NCBI GenBank assembly: GCA_030248295.1
Contig: JASANH010000797.1
Coordinates: 103,985 to 167,984 of the forward strand
DNA: 64,000 nt
From: Mesodorylaimus sp. YZB2_4
Taxonomy: Eukaryota; Nematoda; Enoplea; Dorylaimida; Dorylaimidae
Reading direction: 5' to 3'
Position 1 is the stretch's first letter; each line of letters opens with the position of its first letter. The notes below the pieces were generated by a model. It searched no databases. It was not told the origin of the DNA and worked only from the letters and a program-made list of their open reading frames with translations. Of this stretch, positions 1 through 9,381 are shown in pieces. The position numbers were made by a program, and so were the translations under genes.

Positions 1-59
1 TGCACTGCAAGGGTCGAGAGCCTTATTTTTACGATGCTGCATACAAAGTTTGTGACAAT

Positions 60-1955
60 GTGACAATATATTGCAAGGGACCTAATGAAAAATACGACGA
101 AGCATCATGGCCATGCAATCATCTGGGTACTTGCGTTCTGCCGAATAATCCACTGATTCGTTTGTTGCAAATATGCAAACGCATTGTCGAAGAGGAAAAT
201 TTCAGGAGCTACATGGCCTCGGGAATTGATAAATGCAAGCACATGAGGCATCCCAATATCGCGGATACGATCGGATCTGAAGTTAACATGGCAGAGAGCA
301 CAGTGCCTATCATGGGCAAACTTGGTCATTCGATATCATGCTTGCCCAATAACTGCGACAGTGATGTGCTGTTCCTGCGTCAAATGTCAGTACATTATCC
401 GTCCATACGCACGTTGCTAAATGCTATTTATGAAGTCCAAAAGCTGGACAAGGCATTGCACGAAATCGATACTGCGCTGGTAAAAGGTGATGTTGAAAAC
501 TTGGAAAAAATTGCGTTTTCTCTGGTCTGGCTCGGGAGCCGACATTTCGCCCCAGGCAGTGACAGTAGACGAAATGGAGGAAAGCACAGAAATAAAACTT
601 AAGTCGCTTCGTTATGCTATTGAATTTTTAAAAGACATTCACCAAAAGCCAATCTGTGTTTGTGCCTCTTGTCGAATCATGCATTATAAGACCCAAGTGC
701 GCAATGTGAGCTTCGTTTCAGACGACAAAACGGGTACAGTGAAAGTGTATACTGGTACTAGCCCAAAGAAAGAGGGCTCAGAAAAACAAAGCAATGATTT
801 GTGGCTGCAATTGTACGGAATTCTAAAAGCAGAAAACAGAGAAACTGACAAGGCCTACGTGTGCCATCGCTGCTTCTCTGGCTTGACTGGAGGCAGGAAA
901 CACTCGCCAGTGTCGGTATTCAATAAGTTGGAAGTAGCAGAGACGCCTGCCGAGCTGGCAGACCTGAACGATTTCGAAAAGCACTTCATACAAAAGGCAA
1001 AATGCTTTCAGGTCATTTATCGTCTGGGCACTGTTCAGTCCAAGTTACCAGCATGGTGCAGAGTGAAAGGACGCAAAGGCCAGGTTGTGCACTATCCGCT
1101 TCCCATCGAAGAGACTCTCCGCACACTGCCTGATCCGACAAGCATGCCTGATCCCAATTTATTCATCGTGGTCTATGGTGTGCCTACTAAAAATAAAATG
1201 GTATGGAAAGCATTGGTTGATGTCGCGAAAATCAAAACGGCCATCGAAAAGTTAAAGCAGATCAATCCAGAGTATTAAAACCTGGATGACAGATGGGAAC
1301 CACTCAATGGCCTGGAAATGACGGATGGAGAGTGCGACGAGGAGGTGGTCCAAGAATGCGAAGGCTTTGCTAGGCAACCCATGGTGCGAAAGATTGGGAA
1401 GGAAGAGGAAACCAGAATTATGGAGTCGTATACTGTGCACCCACTTTACAAAAAGCGCCAAGAGGGCACTGGATTGGAGCTGTATCAGATGGAAAGGGTA
1501 TTACACCATATTTGTCTGTGCTGCCTTGGGACAATTATAGTATCGAGGAGATGATGGGATTCAGAGCCGAAAAAGAGAAAGTATGCCCAAATTGCTCACG
1601 CAAAGGAATGGTGGAAAAGGCAATCGAAATTGTGTCGATTCCTGACCAATTCTTACTGTGGATTTTTCGATACGAAAGCGGGACAGCCAACTTGGCTCGA
1701 GTAAAGGAGTTCAATGCGGACCTAATAATATTATCTGGGAAGACGTATCGAGCTGTCGCCGCAATCGAACACATCGGCTTTGACCCGACTTCTGGTCACT
1801 ATCGTGCTTATGCACGACGTGGCAACTCATGGTGGCTGTGCAATGACAGCCGGGTCAGTGAAGACACAATACCAGACGGTCTGAAAACGATAAGTTTCTT
1901 GATGTTGGAGAGGATAAAACCACCTCGTCCTGCTGTCTCTATCAGCATCTTGTAA
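60..1955 (+). pseudogene. Helitron-type DUF6570-like region joined to a USP-like peptidase, broken
   Basis: Three collinear open segments. The middle one (about 650-1270) has two CxxC pairs (CASC, CHRC), then a region with FNKLEVAETPAELADL and a following EKHFIQKAKCFQ block. This is the layout I know from DUF6570 regions N-terminal to Helitron-type helicases. After a TAA at 1276-1278 the same frame continues with SYTVHPLYKKRQ, also typical of those proteins. The last segment (about 1512-1955) has CPNCS and the histidine box SGHYRAYA followed by WWLCND, as at the C-terminus of ubiquitin-specific proteases. The first segment (60-600) has NHLGTC, a weak match to a USP cysteine box. Frame changes near 500-540 and 1500-1540 plus the stop make it a pseudogene or an unresolved spliced gene. 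No helicase or Rep domain follows. The DUF6570 and USP histidine-box assignments are fairly sure; that they form one protein is inference. Confidence 0.55.
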
Positions 1956-2832
1956 TGTGGGGCGTGTCGTACAGTACGGTATATTCGAGCGAACAGCATG
2001 TACAAAGTGTAAAAGAGGCTGGAAATATAGCTGAATAATATAAAAATCTGAAACACTAAAAAACCTCGTGACAATTATTCGCTATAAGCATGTTATTGAA
2101 GTCCTAGATGTACAGAATGAAAGTGCCAGTAACATATGTACTGTATAAATGTGTTCTTCTATGCTGTAAATATAGATAAGATGTAAAAAAAGGAAAACAG
2201 TCTGCATATTGCCCACTGCAAACGAATGCTGGCCAGCAAACATCAAAATCGTTTCTCACCATTATCTGGCCAGCATAGTGAGGTAACTCCTGTACCTCCC
2301 CGTCCTGTTTGCAGTAATTTCCTAAAAAAAAGGACGGGTGCTCAGCAATGACTACCACCTCCACGTGGTGCTGGGCGGGCAACAGAAGTCAATGACTTTT
2401 GGCTGAGAGTAGTCACCTTTACAGTAGATCAAGGGATCGTCGACTATGCACAACAAGGTAAGCTTGTTTGAATCTTTGCAGTGCCTTTTGTACAAGACCA
2501 CCATTTCAGCTCGAGGTGATCACTCGCGATCGAGTCAAATCACATTGGTTTTGAGATATGAATGCACTATTGGTACGAAGAAACTTTCTCGGTGACTCGA
2601 GAATCAGTGAATCGTGAAGGGAATAGCATAGGCAATTATGAATAGCTTTTTTGAATGTACATATAAATATATATCCGCTGATTATAAACCCGCTGTCACA
2701 GAAAAAATTTCTTCAATAATACAGTCTGCAAATGAATAAGAGTAGGTACTATGTACAACTACAAACGTGCCTGTAAAGTTCTATCTGCGTACGATGGATT
2801 TTCCTTGGAAGTGCATAGGCGAAAAACAGTGT
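1956..2832. other. No gene recognised
   Basis: AT-rich flank downstream of the DUF6570/USP remnant. I see no credible reading frame, repeat copy or RNA gene. It does not contain the missing 5' half of peptidase copy A. Confidence 0.5.
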
Positions 2833-2949
2833 TATCATATCCAAAAAAGGTCTGTTATCACAGACGCTAAAAAGCTTAGCCCAGCCACTATTGTACGCAT
2901 ACACGCTGACCAGGGATGGCTTAGGAGTTGGCTGGTCTATCTCGGCAGC
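2833..2949 (+). repeat. Left arm of a 117-bp inverted repeat
   Basis: The reverse complement of 4337-4453, with one mismatch (GGAGTTGG here, GAAGTTGG there). The arm is open in one frame, reading ISKKGLLSQTLKSLAQPLLY, so it may derive from an exon. The two arms enclose a TATA promoter and the RGG gene. No matching short target duplication flanks the pair. Confidence 0.9.
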
Positions 2950-2991
2950 GCACAGGAAAGAACAAATGGAATAAACTAAAAAGTAAGGTTG

Positions 2992-3062
2992 CTGGCAGGA
3001 TTCGAACCACCGACATCTCGTTTCATGCTCGTAAGCATTACCTACTGGGCCACTCTAGCCCG
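2992..3062 (-). repeat. tRNA-like sequence (SINE head or tRNA pseudogene)
   Basis: Read on the minus strand it has an A-box-like TGGCCCAGTAGG and a perfect B-box GGTTCGAATCC at tRNA-like spacing. The acceptor and anticodon stems pair poorly, so this is probably a tRNA-derived repeat rather than a working tRNA. It lies inside the inverted-repeat cassette. Confidence 0.5.
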
Positions 3063-3408
3063 CCTGAGTTGTGATTGCTTGAGCTACCGAGTAAACGCAT
3101 GAAACGTGAATGACCGCCAAATGCTGGCGCACGCTACACGGCGAGGTTATGCGTTTTAGTGAGTAAGAACTTGATTTCTAGACTGTCAAGAAAAACTCTG
3201 CAAAAACTTTTATATGCATCCTATGGCCAGTAACTTGTATAATCTTTCCCGCCTATGCGCAAATTTTCTGCTTGCCTTTACCCACACTTTTTAAGAAGAA
3301 ACTCTCTTGCAAAATAAACCAAAACCAGGCGCCTTGCGCACGCGCGCCCGTTACTTTGCGGTCGCAAACACTAATTTCGTTGCAGTCACGAAGGGGCGGA
3401 GCAAGGGG

Positions 3409-3416
3409 TATAAAAG
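3409..3416 (+). promoter_or_regulatory. TATA box of the RGG gene
   Basis: TATAAAAG in a GC-rich context just downstream of GGGGCGGAG. A start site about 30 bp downstream puts the ATG at 3433 (a 22-codon hydrophobic frame) at or before the cap, so the ATG at 3492 is the likely initiator. Confidence 0.6.
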
Positions 3417-3491
3417 GGCGAAAATAAGCAATATGAAGCAATTTCTACTAGTCTTTTTACTCGTCAAGTTTTCTCTTTGGTTATTGAAGAA

Positions 3492-4061
3492 ATGGCTTTA
3501 AATTTTCCTTATGCTTTTCCCGTTGCTCCTCAAACGTATGCCGCGCCCCAGCTAGCGATTCAGCATCATCAACAGCCGCAACAACTCCAGCCCATGGTCT
3601 TCGTCGTGCCATTTCCGAGTGGTGTCATTGACAATGGACGCGGTGGATTTGCTGGTGGCCAAAATGGACTCAGTGGCGATGGTGGATTCGGTGGCGGTCG
3701 AGGCGGGTTTGGTGGCGGTCGAGGCGGGTTTGGTGGCGGTCGAGGTGGGTTCCGTGGCGGTCGCGGTGGGTTCCGTGGCGGTCGAGGTGGGTTCGGACGT
3801 GGTCGTGGTGGGTTCGGACGTGGTCGTGGTGGGTTCGGACGTGGTCGTGGTGGGTTCGGACGTGGTCGTGGTGGGTTCGGACGTGGTCGTGGTGGGTTCG
3901 GACGTGGTCGTGGTGGGTTCGGACGTGGTCGTGGGCGTGGGCGTGGTCGTCGTGGTGGACAGCAAGCCTCTGTCCAGCAACAAGCGCCGGCCCAGCAACA
4001 ACAGCAACAAGCGCCAGCCCAGCAACAACAGCAACAAGCGCCAGCCCAGCAACAACAGTGA
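3492..4061 (+). CDS. Glycine/arginine-rich (RGG) low-complexity protein with Q/A-rich tail
   Basis: 189 aa from the ATG at 3492. Residues 1-50 are mixed (MALNFPYAFPVAPQTYAAPQ, a run of H and Q, then VVFVP-like hydrophobics). A tandem heptapeptide array follows: three GGFGGGR, two GGFRGGR and seven GGFGRGR, then RGRGRGRR, and a tail of QQAPAQQQ repeats. RGG arrays usually bind RNA or drive condensates; Gly-rich repeats also occur in secreted structural proteins. An overlapping frame at 3433-3501 encodes MKQFLLVFLLVKF, signal-peptide-like but out of frame and probably upstream of the cap site. A one-base indel would fuse it to the RGG protein, so a secreted product cannot be excluded. Frames opposite the array are shadows. 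The gene lies between 117-bp inverted arms. Confidence 0.6.
   Translation: MALNFPYAFPVAPQTYAAPQLAIQHHQQPQQLQPMVFVVPFPSGVIDNGRGGFAGGQNGLSGDGGFGGGRGGFGGGRGGFGGGRGGFRGGRGGFRGGRGGFGRGRGGFGRGRGGFGRGRGGFGRGRGGFGRGRGGFGRGRGGFGRGRGRGRGRRGGQQASVQQQAPAQQQQQQAPAQQQQQQAPAQQQQ
3685..3935 (+). repeat. 21-bp coding tandem repeat
   Basis: DNA array behind the RGG heptads. The unit is close to GGTGGGTTCGGACGTGGTCGT. The 3' units are nearly identical and the 5' units carry GGCGGT variants, so the array has recently expanded at its 3' side. Confidence 0.85.
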
Positions 4062-4336
4062 CTGCCGATGAGTGACACTATGCTCCGTCGTGGTGATTGT
4101 AATGTGTAAGCATTCAAAAAAAATATGCTTTGGTTCTTGATTAGTTTTACTATCAGTATACTGCCCCATAAATCGCACATAAGCCTAATCTCGGAAAATC
4201 TTGATAGTAACAGTGTTGTTGAATAACATGTTTTGAATTCAATGGGCACACCAGTTTGTATACCAACTCACATAAGAAGACTGCGCTGATCAGGTGAAGA
4301 ATGGTGTCGCTGTTGTCGTGCAGTGCGGCTATATCA

Positions 4337-4453
4337 GCTGCCGAGATAGACCAGCCAACTTCTAAGCCATCCCTGGTCAGCGTGTATGCGTACAATAGTG
4401 GCTGGGCTAAGCTTTTTAGCGTCTGTGATAACAGACCTTTTTTGGATATGATA
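4337..4453 (-). repeat. Right arm of the 117-bp inverted repeat
   Basis: Reverse complement of 2833-2949 with one mismatch. It ends about 5 bp before the first codon (W of WGWMSV) recognisable as exon 2 of copy A, so it sits at the truncation breakpoint. On the minus strand the open frame of the arm runs on beyond it (ISAADIAALHDNSDTILHL). Confidence 0.9.
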
Positions 4454-5499
4454 TCAATGGGGATGGATGTCAGTGATTGAAAAAGATGTCGCTCCAGTTC
4501 GAGGCACTTCATTTGTCTACCCTGTTCCCAAAAACGACCCTCGCATCGAACAATACCAAGCTGGGTTCGCAGATCAGTTGATGACAAAAACGATGTATCC
4601 AAATATTATTTACAACCAGACTTATTGTTCGGAGCGGGATTGGTGCAAAAATATCGACGATTGGTTTCCAATCACTTACAACATTAAAGATGTGCAGAAG
4701 GCCTACACATCCGTCGACCTCTCAATTAAAGCTGGTGGCACTGGGTATGAAAATTATCCAACTAGAAATTTGGTCACAACTGGCGTTTATGCCAGACCTG
4801 GGGAATATACTTCAATTAAATTGAGCAACTTCAACACAGACGACGTGGCTATTGTGGCCAGTGTCTTCCTCCAAGAGTCCCGTTGGGCATCCACATGGTA
4901 TCGTCCTCAGTACGTCAGAGTCAAAAGTGTGTTGAAGCCAGGTGTCAACAAACTTTGGTCGCCCTACGGTGGGCCCATCACTTTGGAAGTAATTGGCACA
5001 AGTTCAGGCCAAGTTACTGCAGAAATCGACAATGCAGCGGCGATGACCTCGTTTGTTCTTGGAGTTACGACTGAAGAAGATTGGAAATTCGAAATGGAAT
5101 ACGAAACTGGTTGGATGTTTGCTCGAGGCCAATATATCACCTGGCTAGATATCAAAAAACCATATTTGAATTTTACTTTTAAAGAAATAGAAAACGCTGT
5201 CAAAAGTTTTGATTTATTGATTAAAAACTCCTTTTTACTAAGTGGTTACGATTTCAATGCCGAACCACGAACAGTGCACGCTGTCCCGGAAGGCCGATAT
5301 TGGTGGATGCGAGATTCGACATACTCCTTTTTATATGCTGGCAATCCAGTCCACATGGGTTGGTACAGAGAAGATAAGGACATTGCAGTCAGCAGGTTCA
5401 AGCGGCAAAGGTAATATTTAAATATCTTGTTACACACTATCCCGTGGGCAGGATTTATTGGAAAAGGGGGGGGGTCGATATCGTTTTGAAAAATTATTC

Positions 5500-7165
5500 T
5501 GTTTCAATTTTAGTTCACTTGATCTGAAAAGATTCAATTAACTAAATTTAACTGAATGATTCAATGTTTCCTTGAAAATATTTTTCTATCCATATACTGA
5601 CGCTTGGTGAGCATAAATCCCACTTTTCTGAATGGAGATACCACACTTTGGCATATATGACATCAAGAGTTCACATGGGGCCCTTATGTAGTTGAGCTTG
5701 ACATGCAATGACTCTAATTCTTTTGGGTGAAAAGAAAGCTCTTTGAAAAATATGGGATCCGTCTGGGAAACACTTCGGAAAGTCAGCTAAGACGACTGCT
5801 GCTGCAAATCCAGTTGATCTCGACTCTCGAGATAGAGGCATTTTTTGTTATCCTAAAAAAGCCATAAGCAGCTACCCCTCCGAGGTGTTCCAACGCTTGT
5901 GTTTTGGGCTTATTCACAAAACCTGACAGGGCAAAATGATTTCGAAAAGCCTGGGGCTGAGCTGACTACTGAGGCCGTACCACAGAAAGCAGGTAGGGGG
6001 TACCTTTTGGCAAAGATAGGCCTTACTGCAGGTAGAGACAGGGCTATCCTCACCCTTACCAGTACCACAGAAAGAGCAGCTAGAGGGAGCCAACTGGTAG
6101 AGGTAGATGTCTACCCCTATCATTCCCTACCCGTCGGCTACCCTGCTTTAGAGGAGGGTAGCCAACGGGTAGGGAAAAAAAATGAAGAGCGCACAAAAGA
6201 TGGGACGGCTGCACAGAATGATAGACAATGTGTAGGATAACGTAGTCGACCTATCTAAATGCGGGAGGATGTCAGCCTTTCTCCCCGGCAGCCGTGGCTA
6301 TTTTTTGTGTTGCCGCCACTGATGATGGGTAGAAAAACCTGTTTCCTTCCAAGTGCAGACTATTAGCGGAGTTCAACAGAAAATCGTAATGGATTGCTGG
6401 CAGCGAAGATCAGGTAGTTCTATCTTATCCCTCCGCATTTATGCAGCGTAAGGCCTGTCTCTACCTCTACCCGTTACCAATTGGTAATCCTCTCTTTTTG
6501 CACCCCCTACCTCTACCAAACGGTAGTGCCCTACCTCTATCTGCTTTCTGCGGTACGGGTCCTGGTGAAATGCTGGCCGGACGGGTCCAATGTTTTGCAC
6601 AGAGCTTTCTATTGCACCTAGAAACAAATTGCAGTCATCGAGTTTGTCAAGTTCGACTTGGGCAAGGCTCTCTTAGATCTAGACACAACTTCAATGATTG
6701 AAGAATTAAAAATGATTTATTGAAGAATTGTCTTTTATTTCTTTATTATTGTTAGTTATGCCAACTCTTTTTAGCATAGAGCTCGCTCTACTGGATACTC
6801 TCATTCTTAGCAGTAGCTGATAAACCACTGTAATCTTTATGTTTAGACCAAAATTCAAACGGATCCGTTTCATTTAAAGCTGCTCATGGCTTTTTAAGAA
6901 TGACAAAATATGCCTCCAACTTGATATCAACTGTATTCGAACCAGCAATCGTCTAGTTGCGCTTCGTTTTTACTTGAGCTTCCCACGAATAGCAGAAAAC
7001 AGATCACAAACGCTAGAAAAAGCGATAATTTTAAAACTGAGTCTAACTGATTTTACAAGGATTCAGTTACAGTTAAATTCAGTTTTGACGGAGAGATTCA
7101 ATTTCAGTTTCAGTTACACACTTAACTTGATTAAAAATACAGTTTCAGTCTCAGTTACCAGTCAG
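5500..7165 (+). mobile_element. Old non-autonomous hAT copy in intron 2 of copy A
   Basis: 5500-5790 matches the left part and about 6640-7165 the right part of the intact element at 54986-56351, in the same orientation. Shared features include clustered CAGTTAACTGAA-type subterminal repeats and a stretch starting GACCAAAATTC. It is much more diverged than the copy at 55 kb and is split by the element at 5974-6558. Confidence 0.6.
5974..6558. mobile_element. Short element with CGTACCACAGAAAGCAG termini
   Basis: About 585 bp with imperfect inverted ends (CGTACCACAGAAAGCAGG, and CTGCTTTCTGCGGTACGG at the other side) and internal GGTAGGG / CTACCTCTACC motifs. A second copy lies at 43725-44286. 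No coding capacity. It looks like a MITE-type element; I could not fix a target duplication. Confidence 0.6.
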
Positions 7166-8203
7166 CGATACGGTTAATTAGATGCTCAAACAAAATTTAC
7201 ATAAATATTCTAATTAGGTGACATACCCAGCCGTAGGAGCCCCTGAATTCGATGTCGGTAGCGAAAATTTTTTAGTTTTGCACTTCAAGAATTGAAAAAT
7301 GTATCACCCGCGACATTGATCCGCATGCGTGGTGCTTTAACAAATATGCACAGGCCGAGCACGTAGGGTCACAGACGCCCTAGCACTCAAGCTCCCCCTG
7401 TGTCGCGCCTGCAAGTACAGTATATCATAAAATAAAAAGATTTTTTGCACATTGGGAAGGGGTTCGACCCTGCGTTCATGCAAACTCTTGTGGTCTGTAA
7501 TCATTTTGAATTCTCCGGGGTTATAGTTAAAAATTTGTTTTGTACTGCTCTGATTTCTAAAAACATTTTTCTGAAAGTGCGTCTGCAATGAATGTTTCAT
7601 CTTTCCAGCTTGTGGGGATACGCCCATGAATTCGGTCACGATATGCAAACGAGATGCTTCTCCCACGAATATGGTGTCGATGTTACAAACAATGTTCACA
7701 GCGCTTTTCAAGTCGCCTATTTCAACAATAATTTGCATCCAGAAAATCACAGAGACTACGTTCAGGACTTGAAAAACCTGAAAGAAAAATTGGCAGCTGG
7801 TAAAAAGTATTTTGAATTGGGCAACTTTGAAATGCTGATATTTTGGCTGCAAATCTACAAAACTTATGGCTTTTGGTCGCATCGTGAACTGAGCCGACGG
7901 TTTCGGGAACGATTTGTGGACAAAACTGATCCTGTGTGCCGCGGAGACAAGCAAGGCAAGCTGGACGCCACGTACGAGATGCTGAGCGATGTCCTGCAGG
8001 TGGACCTGACCAAACATTTCGACGACTACAAGATCCCCCTCACTGATGCTGTCAAAGGACGTGTGGCAGGAAAAGGATACAAGCAACCAGAAGTCAACCT
8101 GATCGATGTCGAAATCCCAGTTGGTACCCCCTTGATGTGGTTCACAAATATGACGAAACCTGACTATGCTCTACCTGACTATGGTACTTTTAACCTTGTT
8201 TGA

Positions 8204-9240
8204 ATAAGATAATATGACAACAGGTTAGTGTGCTGGTAGTGGTTTAGTGCTTAGTTTGGTGATTTTTTAACGTGATCGTTTCTCCTATCTCCTATGAAAC
8301 ATTAAATTTTGATTTTGAAAATGCCTCCACAATCTTCCCACACAACTTTTTCCTCTGATGCCATGTCAGTAGAATGAAGATTCTGATGAATCGAGTCGAG
8401 AATGAACGACCACAGAGAAGACAAGACAACAAGTTTTGATGACTTCAGCATGCATATTCAAGTTTTGATGTTAGAGGCCGCTTTTCTCATCAAAATTTGA
8501 AAATATTGTGTGAAGAGATTATCATTCAGTGCCTGCCCCTTCCCCCTCTGCCCTCCCCCGGTCGTAACTGTCAATCTTTCACGAACCCCCTTCAATGGAT
8601 GGCTTCTTTTCGGGATCTTTCAGAGACCATAGATTGAGAGTTACAGCCAAAATTACGTATGTTCGGTAGCGGCCTTACCTCGAAATAACCTAAGATCTCT
8701 AGGAATGAAGATGGTTCGCTCTGCCGTCTCTCTTCGTTAAAATCTTCAGAAGTTGGCTTTTTTAACGCTCAAAATGATGCATATTTCTTGTATGGTTTTT
8801 CCATCAAAATCTTCACTCTCTTTTTCCTGATCTATGCAGCTGACATGGTAGATTGGCAAACATGTTTTCTTGGAGCAGAATCGCTGTGACTCTACGACAA
8901 TCGACTCATAAACTGGTAAATTATCGAAACAGGCTGGGCTAGCTTTCCAGTTGCCGAAAACAGACGAATGTGTAGCCGCTTGTTAGCAGGAGCGCTGTGC
9001 GCCACCTGACTGTCGTTCTACCCAGTCGACAGCCAGCAAAGCGTGTGCAATTCGCCCTCTTACTCGTGTTGTCAGAGACCATGGAAATGAGTCGATGCAG
9101 AGCATAGTACTGCAGAGTAAAACGGTAAACACAATGCTCACATGCAGCCGAAACAGAGTGCCGAGCCAAGGGCCAAAGATCGCAGTGATTAAGCTTTAAT
9201 GATGAATAGATGTTTTGGTAGTATAAGCTAAAATAATTGT
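8204..9240. other. 3' flank of copy A and intergenic DNA, no gene
   Basis: The first part resembles the downstream region of other family members (TTAGTTTGGTGATTT). Nothing else recognisable up to the promoter of copy B. Confidence 0.5.
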
Positions 9241-9324
9241 TACTCGGGACTAAATTTAACTGAAATTTCTCAGTTTGTACTCAATCATCATTAAAATATG
9301 ATTGCGTAAAGCACTGTATAAAAG
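9241..9324 (+). promoter_or_regulatory. Core promoter of peptidase copy B
   Basis: CTCAATCATCA at 9280-9290 lies 37 bp upstream of TATAAAAG (9317-9324), preceded by AAAGCACTG. The same box order occurs at copies C (CTCAATCATCA, 36 bp) and E (CTTAATCATC, 35 bp). The upstream AAATAATT-rich block is also shared. The ATG follows 65 bp after the TATA box. Confidence 0.7.
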
Positions 9325-9381
9325 GCCCACGAATCGGCAGGTGAGCTGATTTCGGCTATTTGACTTTTACCGTCTCTCCTA

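Larger units (their letters stand above)
4458..8203 (+). pseudogene. M60-type metallopeptidase copy A, 5'-truncated
   Basis: Segments: rest of exon 2 at 4458-5410 (ending AG before GTAATA, phase 2) and exon 3 at 7609-8203 (stop TGA). It lacks the promoter, the signal-peptide exon and the beta-trefoil half. What remains is M60-type: GVYARPGEY, SPYGGPITLEV, GRYWWMRD, then after splicing LWGYAHEFGHDMQ and the helical C-terminus ending in NLV. Both remaining exons are open, so truncation is the only visible lesion. Intron 2 (5411-7608) holds an old hAT copy with a second element nested in it. Exon 3 from about 7918 is nearly identical to copy C, although its exon 2 is nearer to B and E. Family assignment is by motif order. 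The natural substrate is unknown; known M60 enzymes cut mucin-type glycoproteins. Confidence 0.8.

Noticed and set aside
3552-4249. Two long minus-strand frames rich in Thr/Pro opposite the RGG gene
   Set aside because: They are the mirror of the 21-bp tandem array, which lacks stops in every frame; the plus-strand frame has the promoter and the plausible start.
7337-8086. 249-codon minus-strand frame over exon 3 of copy A
   Set aside because: The antisense strand of this exon is open in other copies as well; the plus strand has the conserved zinc motif and splice site.
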